A stretch of 64,000 bases of DNA from Bufo bufo (GCF_905171765.1 NC_053391.1:110892644-110956643), one strand, 5' to 3'; shown: positions 43,327 to 55,195, numbered from the stretch's first letter. Made by a program: numbers and translations. The notes: generated from the sequence alone by a model not told the origin.

Positions 43327-44837
43327 TTGTCCATCCAGTTCGGCCTGTCATCCTGCAAGTTGATCCAGAGGAAGGCAAAAAAACCCTGTGAGGTAGAAGC
43401 CAATTTTCCTCACTTTACGGGAATAAAAAATTCCTTCCCGACTCCAATCAGGCAATCAGAATAACTCCCTGGATCAAGGACCCCTCTCTAGTAGCTATAG
43501 CCTGTAATATTATTACACTCCAGAAATACATCCAGGCTCCTCTTGAATTCCTTTATTGTACTCACCATCACCACCTCCTCAGGCAGAGAGTTCCATAGTC
43601 TCACTGCTCTTACCGTAAAGAACCCTTTTCTATGTTTGTGTACAAACCTTCTTTCCTCCAAACGCAGAGGATGTCCCCTCGTCACAGTCACAGTCCTGGG
43701 GATAAATAGATGATGGGATAGATCTCTGTACTGCCCCCTGATATATTTATACATAGTAATTAGATCTCCCGTCAGTCGTCTTTTTTCTAACGTGAATAAC
43801 CCTAATTTTGATAATCTTTCAGGGTACTGTAGTTGCCCCATTCCAGTTATTACTTTAGTTGCCCTCCTCTGGACCCTCTCCAGCTCTGCTATGTCTGCCT
43901 TGTTCACAGGAGCCCAGAACTGTACACAGTACTCCATGTGTGGTCTGACCAGTGATTTGTAAAGTAGTAGGAATATGTTCTCATCACGCGCATCTATGCC
44001 CCTTTTGATGCAACCCATTATCTTATTGGCCTTGGCAGCAGCTGCCTGACACTGTTTTTTGCAGCTTAGTTTGCTGTTTATTAAAATTCCTAGATCCTTT
44101 TCCATGTCAGTGTTACCGAGTGTTTTACCATTTAGTATGTATGGGTGACTTGCATTATTCCTTCCCATGTGCATAACCTTACATTTGTCAGTGTTAAACC
44201 TCATCTGCCACTTATCTGCCCAAGCCTCCAGTCTATCCAGATCCCTCTGTAGTAGTATACTGTCCTCTTCAGTGTTAGGCTACTTTCACACTAGCGTTGT
44301 TTTAATCCGGCGTTCAATTCCGACACCGGAACTGCCCGCCGGATCCGGAAAAACGTGTGAAAACGGATTACATTTGAATCCTGATCAGGATTTTGATCAC
44401 AATGAAAAAATGCATTGGAAAAAACGGATCCGCCATTTATGGACTTTAACTTTTTTTTCACATTTTTCGGGTTTAACATGCAAAAGCCTGATCCGTTTTG
44501 ACTGAACACACAGTGCCAGATCCGGCGTTAATGCAAGTCAATGGGAAAAAGGCCTGATCCGGCGTTCAGTCAAAGTGTTCAGGCTTTTTGGCCGGAGGTA
44601 AAAATACTGCATGCTACGTTTTTCTGAAAAGCCTGATCAGTCAAAAAGACTGAACTGAAGACATCCTGATGCATCCTGAAGGACTGACTCTCCTTTCAGA
44701 ATGCATGGGGATAAAACTGATCAGTTCTTTTCCGGATTTGAGCCCCTAGGACGGAACTCAACGCCGGAAAAGAAAAACGCTAGTGTGAAAGTACCCTAAA
44801 TTACTTTACACAGTTTAGTGTCATCTGGTGTAGAGGG
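43286..44837 (-). mobile_element. CR1-type LINE fragment inserted in the older LINE
   Basis: Minus-strand copy with the 3' end at 43286 (TATGTTACTATGTTAC). The open piece 43488-44204 encodes the region after the RT active site: MRFNTDKCKVMHMGRNN, KDLGILINSKLSCKKQC, NIFLLLYKSLVRPHMEYCVQ and VRAVRLWNSLPEEVV. The active-site Asp pair (DDTKLCKVI) is at about 44809-44837, on the far side of a MITE. The CR1 fragment begins there, so it is 5'-truncated. Its flanks (TCCTCTGG on the left, TCATCTGG on the right) might be a worn target duplication. Confidence 0.8.
44278..44796. mobile_element. Harbinger-like MITE inside the CR1 fragment
   Basis: 519 bp with inverted termini GGCTACTTTCACACTAGCGT and its right partner ACGCTAGTGTGAAAGTACCC. 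Flanks are TTA on the left and TAA on the right. Without the insert, the CR1 text reads GTAATTAACACTGAAGAG in frame on the minus strand (Val-Ile-Asn-Thr-Glu-Glu), which fits a 3-bp duplication of TTA with one later change. No coding frame. Confidence 0.8.
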
Positions 44838-45020
44838 GGAGAGTGGTGGTAGGTTGCTAAGAGGTGAACAGGCAGTGATGGTAGTGGTGGGGGAAGATGG
44901 GGGGGAGGTTGTAGCAGCATGGGGGATTGGGTCAGGGGAGGGGTGGGTATCTGGTCAAACCTATTGAAGAACTTGTCAATAACAGATTAACCCCTGAAAG
45001 ACACTTAATATTTTTCTTAG

Positions 45021-45184
45021 ATGCAACGATCAGGACATTCTATTTTTTCGCAGAACGAAAGTGCGGATCCAGAAATGCGGATGCGGACAGCACATTCTGG
45101 CCCCATTGAAAATGGATGGGTCCACACCTTTTCCGCAAAATTGCGGAACGGATGCGGACCCATTTTGCTGACGTGTGAATGGAC
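45021..45184. mobile_element. Truncated Harbinger-like MITE
   Basis: Only one end is kept (GACGTGTGAATGGACCC). It shares the family interior: TCAGGACATTCTATTTTTTC, ATGCGGATGCGGACAGCACA and GCGGAACGGATGCGGACCCA. Confidence 0.6.
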
Positions 45185-45593
45185 CCCAAGTCTCCTCACG
45201 CTGATTATGGCGCTCTCTCCCTAAGGAGAGATAGTACCCCCCTAACCCTGACAGGCCTCTCACCCAGTTAAGCCAGTACTCTCTGCTCTGCACTGATGAG
45301 GGGCAATCACCCCGAAACAGCTGTCTGCAGCTGAGGTGCTGGCTTATTTAATATCCAAGTCGTGTCTCAAGGCTTATTTAAAGAGCTGAACATTGACTTT
45401 CAGGATAGCTGCCTTACATCTGGTGGCATCAGAGACAGAGCTTGTTAAGAGCTCATTTGCATCCCTTAGTTCCAGGATGACCAAAATAAGGAAAACAATT
45501 TTCTGCCAATAAAAAGGCAACTTATTTCTTGTAATTGGAGGGAACCCTAGCAGCTGGACCCCACCAAGCAGAAGGAAATTATTATATACATTA
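45185..45593. other. Nothing certain; 'GATGAGGGGCAATCACCCCG' repeat end
   Basis: 45293-45330 (GATGAGGGGCAATCACCCCG, then AAACAGCTGTCTGCAG) is the style of a dispersed repeat end. No gene seen. Confidence 0.35.
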
Positions 45594-45596
45594 TAA

Positions 45597-45878
45597 GGCT
45601 ACATTCACACAAACGTGGTGTTTTGCGGATCCGTAAAATGCGGATACCGGCCCGTGTGCGTTCCGCAATTTGCCGACCGCACATGCCGCGGCTGTCATAG
45701 AAAATGCCCATTCTTGTCCGCAATTGTGGACAAGAATAGGACATGTTCTATTTTTTTTGCGGGTCTACGGCGCGGAGCAACAGATATGGACAGCGCACAG
45801 AAATGAATGGGTCCGCACCCATTACGCAAAATTGCAGAATGGATGCAGACTCATTCATAGGGTCGAGTGAATGTAGCC
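45597..45878. mobile_element. Harbinger-like MITE flanked by TAA
   Basis: 282 bp. Termini GGCTACATTCACAC on the left and GTGAATGTAGCC on the right, flanked by TAA (45594-45596 and 45879-45881). The interior has GACAAGAATAGGACATGTTC. Confidence 0.85.
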
Positions 45879-45956
45879 TAAAACAGAAATATAATTTATA
45901 TGATCTAGTAAGAATGAGTAATGTCTGACTCTTAGGCTTGATTCACGTGAGCATAA

Positions 45957-46247
45957 GGCTCCATTCACACGTCCGCAAATGGGTCCGCATCCGTTCCGCA
46001 ATTTTGCGGAACGGGTGCGGACCCATTTATTTTCTATGGGGACGGAATGGATGCGGACAGCACACAGTGTGCTGTCAGCATCCGCATTTGCGGAGCGCGG
46101 CCCCGATCTTCAGGTCCGCAGCTCCACAAAAGATAGAACATGTCCTATTCTTGTCCGCAGCTTGCGGACAAGAATAGGCATTTCTATAGGGGTGCCGGGC
46201 GGTTGTGTTGCGGATCCGCAACACACCAGGGACGTGTGAATGGAGCA
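45957..46247. mobile_element. Harbinger-like MITE flanked by TAA
   Basis: 291 bp. Termini GGCTCCATTCACACGTCC on the left and GACGTGTGAATGGAGCA on the right (last base changed), flanked by TAA. The interior is strongly palindromic, for example TTGTCCGCAGCTTGCGGACA. Confidence 0.85.
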
Positions 46248-46250
46248 TAA

Positions 46251-46904
46251 AACTTATTTTCTGTCAATATTTCTCACATGTGTTATGGCCCAACCATGAG
46301 TTTAACTGACCCGAACTCTCAACATCATAGAGATCTATTATTCTGAATTATTATGTATTATCCTCATTTAAATCCAGCCTAAACACGGCAGATTTGTTTT
46401 TTATTAGACATGAATCACACACATGTGAAAAACATGTAGTTGTGTGCCGTAGTTATGCTTAGCTTGACGTTCTACTGGAAGCAGATAACCATGCATGGAA
46501 ATTCAATGATTGTTTATGTAAGCCTATAATGAATGATTCGTGTAATTTAAATTGTAATTAAGGTACATTGGCATGTAGGGGATAAGAGTCTTCATGAGAT
46601 GAGCAGTAAATGCTTTTCATCTCAGGGCAATTAAACAATTATCTGCTCCAGATCCAATCGAATTTATAAATGTGTGTCATGAATAAGGATCAGTATTAGA
46701 GCATCCGAAACATGTAGACCTGCTTGCCGTGTTGGATTGTTTTTTATCCTGTGTTATTTTGGAATAAAGAATAACGTCTTTTTTGGAAAGCTGGACATCC
46801 CGTCTTATTTTCATACAGTTATAAATGTGTGTGGAATGAAAGCCTCAACAGCCTCGTATGACTCACATCTTACACCTAGAAAACACTATTGCTCTACATC
46901 TCCA
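46251..46904. other. No gene; possible repeat end at 46690-46800
   Basis: CATCCGAAACATGTAGACCT and GGAAAGCTGGACATCCCG resemble the sequence at 8780-8900. Otherwise nothing. Confidence 0.4.
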
Positions 46905-46912
46905 TCTAAAAT

Positions 46913-47285
46913 CAGTGATGAACGGCAGGGGCAATATTCGAATTTGCGATATTTCGTGAATATTTGGGCGAATATTTGCAAATTCGAGAATTTGTGATCT
47001 CTATTCATTATTTTCTTGATTGCAAAAATCGGCAATTGGAAAATTTGCAATAAAAACTTGTGATACAAAAAATTGCGATCAACACTACTCCTAAAGTTAA
47101 AGATATTGCAGCCTTCTTATTGGCCCACAAGCAAGAAGCAGTGAGGGATCATGGGTACTGATGAAAAAAATCTAGAATATTCGCGATTACGAAGATATAG
47201 CACTATATTCTAGATATTCGTGAATTCTCAAAGTGTCAATATTCACAATAAAAATTTGCGATTAGAATACTCGTGATCAACACTA
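46913..47285. mobile_element. hAT-type MITE with perfect 8-bp duplication
   Basis: 373 bp. Left end CAGTGATGAACGGCAGGGGC, right end (on the complement) TAGTGTTGATCACGAGTATT. Flanked by TCTAAAAT on both sides (46905-46912 and 47286-47293). An interior of ATATTCG-rich palindromes, no coding frame. Confidence 0.88.
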
Positions 47286-47293
47286 TCTAAAAT

Positions 47294-47985
47294 ACAATTC
47301 TTGTTGGATAGCTAGAAAATAATAGCAAATAAAAGCAGAGTTAGTTAGTTACAAGTAAAATATAGCTAAAACATACTCAGGGGTGCAGCAAAGTATTGGA
47401 AAATTTAATTCAGCTGCTTCGCCGAATTTAACAAAAAAATTACTCGTCACGAAGCTCATTTCTTTGTAAGTAGTAGGTACAATGACTGATCACGGCATCT
47501 GACATCAATATTACGGTGTAAAATAATAAAAAAATCAAAATAAAATCATACTTATCCTCATCTATTTGATTGCGAACAGTCGGCCGCCGCCATCTTGATT
47601 GTAGATCCAGGTAAGTATGATTTTTTATATTTTTTACCACCATTCAGGGAAAATCGATTTCGTTACCATGAAGCACAAGGAAATTCTGCTTCTCAATGCC
47701 CCTAAATACTATACTGCAGAAATAACTGCCATACAAATTGTTCCCTATAGTATTATTGCACCAAAACTGCTCTCAACAGTAACAGTGCCCTCTACAATAG
47801 CAGGAATGCTCCAGAGTCCCAAAGAGTATCCCCATTTGTAGTAATGCCCCCAGTATTATTAATGCCGCCTTAGGGACCCTAGTAGAAATAATCCCCCCTA
47901 TAGATCCTCTAGCAATAACAAGTACCCTCCATAAGACACCCCTTTAGAGCCCCCACTAGTAATTAGACTCCCTATAGTGTCCCCT
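47294..47985. other. Repeat-like sequence, no gene
   Basis: 47400-47680 carries TTCGCCGAATTTAAC, GCCGCCATCTTGATTG and a diverged inverted partner (GGAAAATCGATTTCGTTACC), similar in style to 41343-41660. Boundaries are unclear. Confidence 0.4.
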
Positions 47986-48330
47986 GTGGTAGCTCCAGTA
48001 TTTATAAAGCATCACTCCCCTCCCTTCAGTCCCTCCAACATACAGCTTCTTGTAAATAACATCAATGCCCTCCTTTAGCCTCCTCCAACATACAGTCCCA
48101 TGTAAATAACACCATTCCCTCCCTTCATCGCTTTTCAACATACAGTCCCATGTAAATAACATCACTTCCCTCCCTTCAAACCCCTCCAATATACAGTCCC
48201 TTGTAAAAAATAAAATAAAATTACTTCCCCCCCTCCAGCCCCTTCAACTTACAGCCCCATGTAAATAATATCACTCCCCTCCCTCCAGCCCCCTCCAACA
48301 TTTAGTCCCATGTAAAGTGAAAATCAGGTC
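47986..48330. repeat. Tandem repeat, about 60-bp unit
   Basis: Five to six copies of a unit built on CCTCCAACATACAGTCCCAT and GTAAATAACATCACTCCCCT. Copies are diverged in sequence and length. Confidence 0.8.
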
Positions 48331-48639
48331 TCTTCCTCCAGCCCCCTCCATTATGGAAGCGGTCATTAGCATTCAGGAAGCGCGGAGAGCGGTGAGGGAA
48401 ACTCTGTGTGGCTGTACACTCCCTCCCTGGTCTTCTTCCTAGCTCTGCACTGCGTCTTGACTGCATACAACGTCAGGACATAATGCACGTAGGCATGCAC
48501 TATGACCTGATCCTGTGCGACGTCAGGTCACAATGCAGAGCAGGCCGAAAGAAGTCCAGGGAGGGGGGAGTCCTGGATATGTAAAGTAGCAGCACCCTCC
48601 GGTGCAAGCGAGGTAAGTTTATTTTTTTAATTTTTTTTT

Positions 48640-48937
48640 TATATCTCATCTGAGGTTGAAGGAGGCTGGGGGAGGGGTCTGATCTGAGGCTGATGGGGTC
48701 TGATCTGAGGCTGATGGAGGTTGGGGGTTCTGATCTGAGGCTGATGGATATTCAGGGTCTATTCTGAGGTTTGATGGAGCTTGGGGGTCTGATTTTGGGG
48801 TCTGATCTGAAGTCTGATAAAGAATAGGGGTCTAATTTGGGTGTCTAATGAGGATTGTTGGTCTGATGAAAAATATTTTTTTCTTATTTTCCGCCTCTAA
48901 ATCCTAGGTGCGTCTTATAGTCTGAAAAATATGGTAA
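48640..48937. repeat. Tandem GATCTGAGGCTGATGG repeat and one end of a GCGTCTTAT element
   Basis: 48650-48850 repeats GGGGTCTGATCTGAGGCTGA with variation. It is followed by CCTAGGTGCGTCTTATAG and TGAAAAATATGGTAAT (48905-48937), the right end of the family at 7540-8717. The left end was not located. Confidence 0.65.
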
Positions 48938-50584
48938 TTACCATCCTACACATGAGGAAATTAAATGTATTTACCTGGGTTACGCTAGCAACATCACTTT
49001 TCTGACAGTGATGAGAGACTCCCTTTACATTTACAGTTCTCCTGTATTTTTATAATTCATTGTAAGAATGTAAAGAATGTAATTACCACCTGTTTCTATT
49101 TAATATGAAGACTCGTGAAAACTGACAAAAAGTGAAGCCTAGCTTTGGCTGTGCACAGGGAAGAATTATACTTGAATCTGAGAGGCCTTATTTACAGGAG
49201 AATAAATATTATTAAGAAGCATTTTAAGCAGCGAGTGAAGAGAACTAATAAGATTGTAACTTTCTGATACATTTCTTTACAATGGGGTTTAAAATTAATA
49301 TAGGGGAACTAAAACAACTTGCCTATAATTTACCAGAGTATTCCATTTTACCATCTCATATACATGGACTGAGAGAAATAGTATGACTATAACACAAAAG
49401 AAGACTACAATGGATAAAGAAATTAAAGTGTACAAATCATATTTTCTGAATAAGATGTGTGCATACTTGAGTATTAAAAGTATTTCTGACCAAAGAGTTA
49501 GCTGAAATGTAACTTCCAGTCGTATCTTTCATAATTCCTACAACCCTGCATTGTCCAATCTATTTGCCTGATCAAAGCTCCACTAGTGAGTTGCCCATAT
49601 TCTCTCTGTCTCAGTTCTGTGACCAATCATTTGCTCCTTGAGATGAGAGAATTTCTTAAAATTCAATTTGGGACTGATTTTGCCGAATCACCCGTGTGAT
49701 TTGATTTGTGTTGAATCAATTCTACCTGAATCGAAAGTGCTTTGATTGCCTCGAAAAGTCTCTCTCTTCAAGGGCAGACTGGGAACGTAAAGTGGCCCTG
49801 GAAAAAACTAAAAGTGGCCCTATGCTGTAGGCAGGTCCAAATTGACAGAAGCCAGGACAACACAAATAGGCAGGACCAAAATAAGTAGGTGGGGCTCAGC
49901 AGTACCATAGTGCAGCACAAAACACCATCTTAGCAGAACCAAATACCACAGTTCAGCAGAAAATACCACCCTCTGTGGTGTTCATGGTCATCAATAGCTG
50001 CCATGTTATGTCCTCCTCCTGCACCAATTGTCTCTAATTAAGATATTGAGCAAGGGAAGAAGAAAAAAATTAAATACCTGAGAGCCATTCCAAGTCTCCG
50101 ATCTTGGTGTAGGCCACTGACCTTTTCCAGCCTGAGGCGCCTGTGTACCTGCACCATTTCTATACTGCCTCATATAGTGGCCTGTGGCTATGAAGGTGAG
50201 CAGCAGGAAGTCATGGGCTCCCATGGCCCATCACAGTACTCAAATGTATCACCGTCTTGAGGACAGTAGGATGATTGCATTCAAGAAGGCACATGTGGAC
50301 GCCGGCCAGGTATATGAGTACCTGATGCTCCCCGCGTTAATTAACACCTAGAGCATTAGATCATTTTGTACCCGGTCAGGTGCAGTGAGAAGAGCTCGGG
50401 AGGCCACCTGGGCATCGGCCCACCGGGAAATTTCCCTTTAGGGTCTATGGCCAGTCCACCTCTGTCTCCCTCCCTCCCTCTTCCTCCCTCCCCTTAGCAA
50501 TTATAAAATATTGACATATTATAGTGAACAAATGAAAGCTAAATGATTAAGTGTAATTACAGAATAGACCCTTTCTTGATTTCT
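48938..50584. other. 1.6 kb intron sequence, nothing recognised
   Basis: No open frames with known motifs. 49660-49760 has GAATCACCC and GAATCAATTC fragments like other TTCG/AATC repeats; not assigned. Confidence 0.45.
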
Positions 50585-51075
50585 ATTTGCCTTTAGGGGT
50601 AATTGAGAAAGCAGCACGCGAAACGCGCGTCGGGGAGTGGACCATTGGTGCTTGTGTGTTCTTTGGACTTTGCTGTGGTCTGTATCTATACCTATTCTTA
50701 GTTTTGTAAGCACAGCTTTACTTTATGGTTATCTACACTAAATTGTGACGATATACATTTACTATCACAGGTTTACACTGTGTATATCGTATAATGGCCT
50801 TTGTGCGTACATTTGAACCTCATAGCGTGCCAGAATAACTGTGCCAATATTACTTGCATTGCATGTGCTCACATTTGTTTATTCTAGTGCGGCCTACTAT
50901 TTGTGCAGCCCATTGTTATTTTGGTATAATACCCACATCTATTGCTGACCACATTTGTGCACTTGCACTAAACACGCGCCACCGGCCCCATTGTTTTTAA
51001 TCATGTTTTTAACTGTTGCGTTATGTCAATCATGTGTACTATGTTGATTATAATAAAATTGTGTATCTATTGATT
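50585..51075. repeat. Dispersed repeat with GCACGCGAAACGCGCG end
   Basis: Starts near AAAGCAGCACGCGAAACGCG and continues through AT-rich text to ATAATAAAATTGTGTATC. The GAAACGCG core recurs at 8791 and, diverged, at 46708. No coding frame. Confidence 0.45.
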
Positions 51076-51580
51076 ACATTTTGTGGTCGCATATCTATTT
51101 TGTTGATACAGTGAAGTGACTATGCATTTTCAGTCCTGCTTTATGTACCTAGCACTTGACAGCTTTTATTCTGTGGAGAATAAAGGCATTTGTGTATTGT
51201 GTTCTTAATGTTAGCGGAGTAACAGTAATTCTGTGAAAATTGTGTTTCCTCCCAAATGATTCTTGAAATAGGCAAATCTTAGTAGGTAGCTGACATCTTT
51301 TGGCAGGAAAATAAGTGGTTGGCAAAATTCTTGTTTCTGTTGATTGCCTCAAGTTTTGAAGAATTGAGTCCAACATAAAAATAAAATAAAAAATCTTATG
51401 TATAAAATTGTGACTCAGTCTTAACCCCCTCACTGATCTGTATGAACAGGGTTTATTCAAGCAGTCAATACTGTTTTGAACGAGTCCGCTTCAGGCTGTC
51501 TGCTTCTGAGGGGTCTTTATGCTTGAATGCATATTTTAAAACCAATGGTCTAGTCATGAACTAGAATGAATTAGAGCAGG
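51076..51580. other. Nothing recognised
   Basis: AT-rich, no features beyond short simple runs. Confidence 0.5.
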
Positions 51581-52006
51581 TTTAAAAGAAATCCGTCACC
51601 CCGTTTGTAGACCATTATCTACAGCAAAACACAAGTAGTACTGCAGATATGGAGTCAAGATTAGTCATGAGCAGCATAGGTAATATTCAAATTCGTGATA
51701 TTTTGCAAATTTTTGGCCGAATATTCGCCATAAATTCACAAATTCGAGAATTTGTGATCTCCAGTCATTGCTTACTTGATTGGGAAAATCGGCAATGTAA
51801 AATATTCGCGATAAATTCGCGATTAGAATATTCAACACTATTCGGGAATACGTATATATAGCACTATATTTGAAATATTTGCGAATTCTCAAAGTGGCGA
51901 TATTCGCGATTCGAATATTTGCGCTCAACACTACTCCGTATCTGCAATATTACACATGAATTACTGTAGATAATAGTCCAAAACTGGGTTAACAGACTCC
52001 CTTTAA
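51581..52006. mobile_element. Foldback MITE with GTCACCCCGTT end, hosting another MITE
   Basis: Left: TTTAAAAGAAATCCGTCACC, then TGTAGACCATTATCTACAG. Right, inverted: CTGTAGATAATAGTCCA, then GTTAACAGACTCCCTTTAA. The next inner pair is GTAGTACTGCAGATATGGAG with CTCCGTATCTGCAATATTAC. The centre between that pair is another MITE (51662-51934). Confidence 0.75.
51662..51934. mobile_element. hAT-type MITE nested in the centre of a foldback MITE
   Basis: Left end TAGTCATGAGCAGCATAGGT, right end (complement) TAGTGTTGAGCGCAAATATT. The interior has ATTCG-rich palindromes like 46913-47285 and 61592-62585. The 8-bp flanks do not match here, so the exact ends are uncertain. Confidence 0.6.
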
Positions 52007-52049
52007 GCGAGAGCTTCATAGACTGTACTTGCAGCTTGTATTAGCACTG

Positions 52050-52275
52050 CATTCTATTTACTATTCACAATTGCAGCGGCGAGCAGGTGTAACTACAGCT
52101 GTTCCCATTCACTTCAATGGAACAGCTCCATCCTATTCCCTTGAACAGGAAGGAGCTGTTCCATTGAAGTGAATGGGTCGACGGAGTGCTTGAGCGCTGT
52201 GTTCTCTTCAAACTGCTGATTCCGGCACCCCTGCCTGAGGTAGGTCATCAATATAAAAAAGCAGACAACCCCTTT
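52050..52275. mobile_element. Palindromic MITE fragment
   Basis: An inner inverted pair GCTGTTCCCATTCACTTCAA, then GGAACAGCTCC, faces GGAGCTGTTCCATTGAAGTG, then AATGGG. The right end is GACAACCCCTTTAA. The left end was not found. Confidence 0.55.
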
Positions 52276-52280
52276 AACTC

Positions 52281-52603
52281 TTCTTGTTATATGCCTTCGT
52301 ATCAATCAGAGAGCATACATAATACATGCTCTCTGATTGTCACAATGATCGGTATCTTCTTTATTTCCAGAAAAGGAGTGCGAAGATAAAAACTGGCCCA
52401 ATGCTGACCCAAGTTTTTTTACAGAAAAATAAAAATAAAAAATAACTTTTCATCCATGCAAAGTGTTTTATTATTGAAAAATATATATACTGTATACTCT
52501 GGATTTTTACCGACCCATACTATAAAGTTAATGCATTATTCATCATTCAAAGTAATTAAAAGCAATCAAAATAGTACCAATGAAAACTACAAATCTGATA
52601 TAC
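52281..52603. other. Nothing recognised except a short inverted pair
   Basis: CAATCAGAGAGCATACAT at 52304 faces ATGCTCTCTGATTGTCAC at 52326, a 17-bp stem. It is too short to assign. Confidence 0.5.
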
Positions 52604-52606
52604 TAA

Positions 52607-52801
52607 GGGCCCATTCAGACGGCCGTTGTGCTTTGCGGATCCGCATATGGCCACAACCATATAAAAAAATGCCCATTCTTATCCGCGATTGTGGACAAGA
52701 ATAGGTCATGTTCTATCCTCTCCACGGTGTGCTGGCCGCACCCGTCCCACAAAATTGCGGAATGGATGCAGACTCATTCATACGGCTGTCTGAATGAGCC
52801 C
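52607..52801. mobile_element. Harbinger-like MITE flanked by TAA, 195 bp
   Basis: Termini GGGCCCATTCAGACGGCCG on the left and CGGCTGTCTGAATGAGCCC on the right, flanked by TAA. The interior has TTGCGGATCCGCATATGG and GACAAGAATAGGTCATGTTC. Confidence 0.85.
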
Positions 52802-53106
52802 TAAAAATGATGTCAGTCTTGGAATGCGGCGACACAACATTTTTTTTATGTAAGGAAATGTGTTTTTATTGTTCAAGTAGTAGATCATAACAAAAACTGT
52901 ATGAATTTGGTATCATTGTAATCAGGCAGACCCACAGAATAAAGTTATCATGTTATTTATACCACATGGTGAACAATGTTGAAATATATCCCAAGATGGT
53001 TCCTATAATAAATTGCTACCAAAATTTAAGGTCTCATACAGGTTCTTTGAAAAAAAAACTATTTGACCCCTAGAATACAGGAAGGGGAAAATGTTACTGA
53101 TCCTGC

Positions 53107-53594
53107 GGCTACTTTCACACTAGTGGTTTTGCTGGATTCGGCTGGGTTCAGCAAAAACGCTTCCGTTACTGATAATACAAACATCTGCATCCGTTATGAA
53201 TAGATCCGGTTGTATTATCTTTAACATATGTACCCAAGATGGATCCGTCATGAACTCCAATGAAAGTCAATGGAGGACGGATCCGTTTTCGATTGACAGA
53301 TTGTGGCAGAGAAAACGGATCCGTCCCCATTGACTTGCATTGGGGGTCATGCCGGATCCGTCTTGCTCCGCATCCTAGGACGGAAAGCAAACGACAACAT
53401 GTTGCGGTTTGCTCTCCAGTATGGGAACGCAACTAAACGGAATGGAATGCATTTTGGAGCATTCAGTTCTGTTCAATTCAGTTTTGTCCCCATTGACAAT
53501 GAATGGGGACAAAATTGCAGCGTTTTTTCCCGGTATTGAGCCCCTATGACGGATCTCAATACCGGAAAACTAAAACTCTAGTGTGAAAGTAGCC
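53107..53594. mobile_element. Harbinger-like MITE, GGCTACTTTCACAC termini
   Basis: 488 bp. Left GGCTACTTTCACACTAGTGG, right CTCTAGTGTGAAAGTAGCC. Same termini as 44278-44796. The flanking triplets (TGC and TAC) do not match. The interior has inverted pairs such as AACGGATCCGTCCCCATTGA. Confidence 0.78.
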
Positions 53595-54592
53595 TACAAT
53601 GAATTGTCCAGCTGTGGGGGCTTTTTTCTTGCAACATGTTGTACTTGTTAAAAATCTCATACTCACCTGCTCCCGGTCACTACATACGGAAGACTCACCT
53701 GCTTCTGGTCTTCCAGTCTCTGTCCTGTAGACCTCCAGACATAATGGGCCAGTGTCAACGGTACGTCATTGCTGGGTCACTTGTCATCCAGTGACTAATA
53801 CATTAACAGTCTGCCCTAACAATGGACCATCAGTTTTTGTCCCAGTCGGCTAATGACAGCTCCTACTAAAAATGAGGCCATATTACCACAAGCCCTGCTT
53901 TGTCACTTATTGTGGAGCTGGAGGGGAAAGGTAGCCTTTCATGCCATCCATTCCACTGGAAGGATGACTGTGTAATGCATGGACAGGCTCGTTGTATCAG
54001 AGTGAGAGCTGCTCTCACCAACTAATTCTCCTTTTTGGTTCATAGAGAAAGATCTTGAGTAGGGACACACATCAATATCAGATTTTTAGTAAGTTATAAC
54101 CTTTCTTACAATATAAAATATACTTCCAGGCTTTCCAGAGAGCAAGAGAAGAGCTCCCTCTACTTGCCATGTGCTGGTGGTTTTCATGTGTGTTTTAGTC
54201 ACTGAAACACACATGACAAATTTGGACTCCCCTTCTGCCTGCAGCCCCTGCAAGTCTAAGTTGCACTGGATGCAGAAAGGATCGTCAACTCTAAACTCCA
54301 CTAAAGTGCAATCTATTAAATGAACTAGTTTCTAAGCCAAGTACCATCTACTCAAATAATTTAAATTACAGTACCCACAGGGATACTATCACACATTATG
54401 CTGTGTGTTAAAAGCCGAGCATGAGGTCAGTGCAAGTACCCCCTAAAGGCATGTTGTGTACCAAGGGTTGAGAATCTACTGACTACTTCTTACGTTCACT
54501 TGCATAACTATGGTGCAGTGGTGGCAGTTACATCTAGTCCCTGGTGCCTGAGGTGGCTCAGTGATGACCCCTATGCTAAGAAGACACCATGA
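53595..54592. other. 1 kb intron sequence, nothing recognised
   Basis: No convincing open frame or element signature; ends in the target copy CATGTGAT (54593-54600). Confidence 0.5.
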
Positions 54593-54924
54593 CATGTGAT
54601 TAGTGTTGGGCGAGCATGCTTTTACTACGCAGCCAATAAACGTGCGTGGAGGTACTGACACTGACTGTAATGCCGTAGCCATGTTGGTTACTGGCATTAC
54701 AGTGATTGGCTGGCCAAACGCGTCATCGGGTGCTATATAGCACTCGATGACACGTGGTTCGGCTCAGTCTTAGGGAGAGCTGCAGCAGAAGGGACAGATA
54801 GTGTAGGGACAGGAATTTTTTTTTTTTTTTAGGCAGGGTTTACTGGTGAAAGGTGTTAGAGACCCAAAAGTCCTTTTAAGGATTATTGTTTTATCTGGCT
54901 GCAATATATATTATTAGCGCAACC

Positions 54925-55195
54925 TGCGCTAAATTGCGTGCAATTGTTTGGCCGCTGCTGACAGTGACACAACCTCTGCTACATCTGTTGTGTTACATTT
55001 GCACTGTGAAATTAAGCGGAATTGTTTGGCCGTTGGTGACAGCGACATTACCTGCGCTACATCTCCTGTATAACGTTTGCGCATCCTAAATATCAGTGAC
55101 ATTCAGTCTAATTTTTCGCTGCTGGTGACAGCGACATTACCTGCGCTACATCTCCTGTATAACATTTGCCTATCCTAAATATCTGTGACATTTAG
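54925..55195. repeat. Three diverged tandem copies in the hAT 5' part
   Basis: A unit of about 90 bp carries GGTGACAGCGACATTACCTG, then CGCTACATCTCCTGTATAAC. The copies near 55035 and 55125 are closest; the one near 54955 is diverged. Confidence 0.75.

Larger units (their letters stand above)
41676..45000 (-). mobile_element. LINE (jockey/Rex1-like group), 5'-truncated, split by a CR1
   Basis: On the minus strand the 3' end is AGGGACAATAAAAGGATC followed by (CTT)n (41676-41696). Reverse transcriptase pieces: KIKVRKAAGPDGISSRLLK (about 43150-43210), DPLQFAYQPGIGVDDAIIYL, SSAFNTIQPGLLRDKL, TGAPQGTVLAPFLFTLYT, and the catalytic box diverged to FSDDST where F/YADD is usual. The C-terminal region runs to about 41820. 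The segment before KIKVRKAAGPDG resumes beyond the CR1 insertion at about 44837-45000 (for example IDKFFNRFDQIPTPPL), which shows that the LINE is older. Several frame changes and stops are present. Confidence 0.8.
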
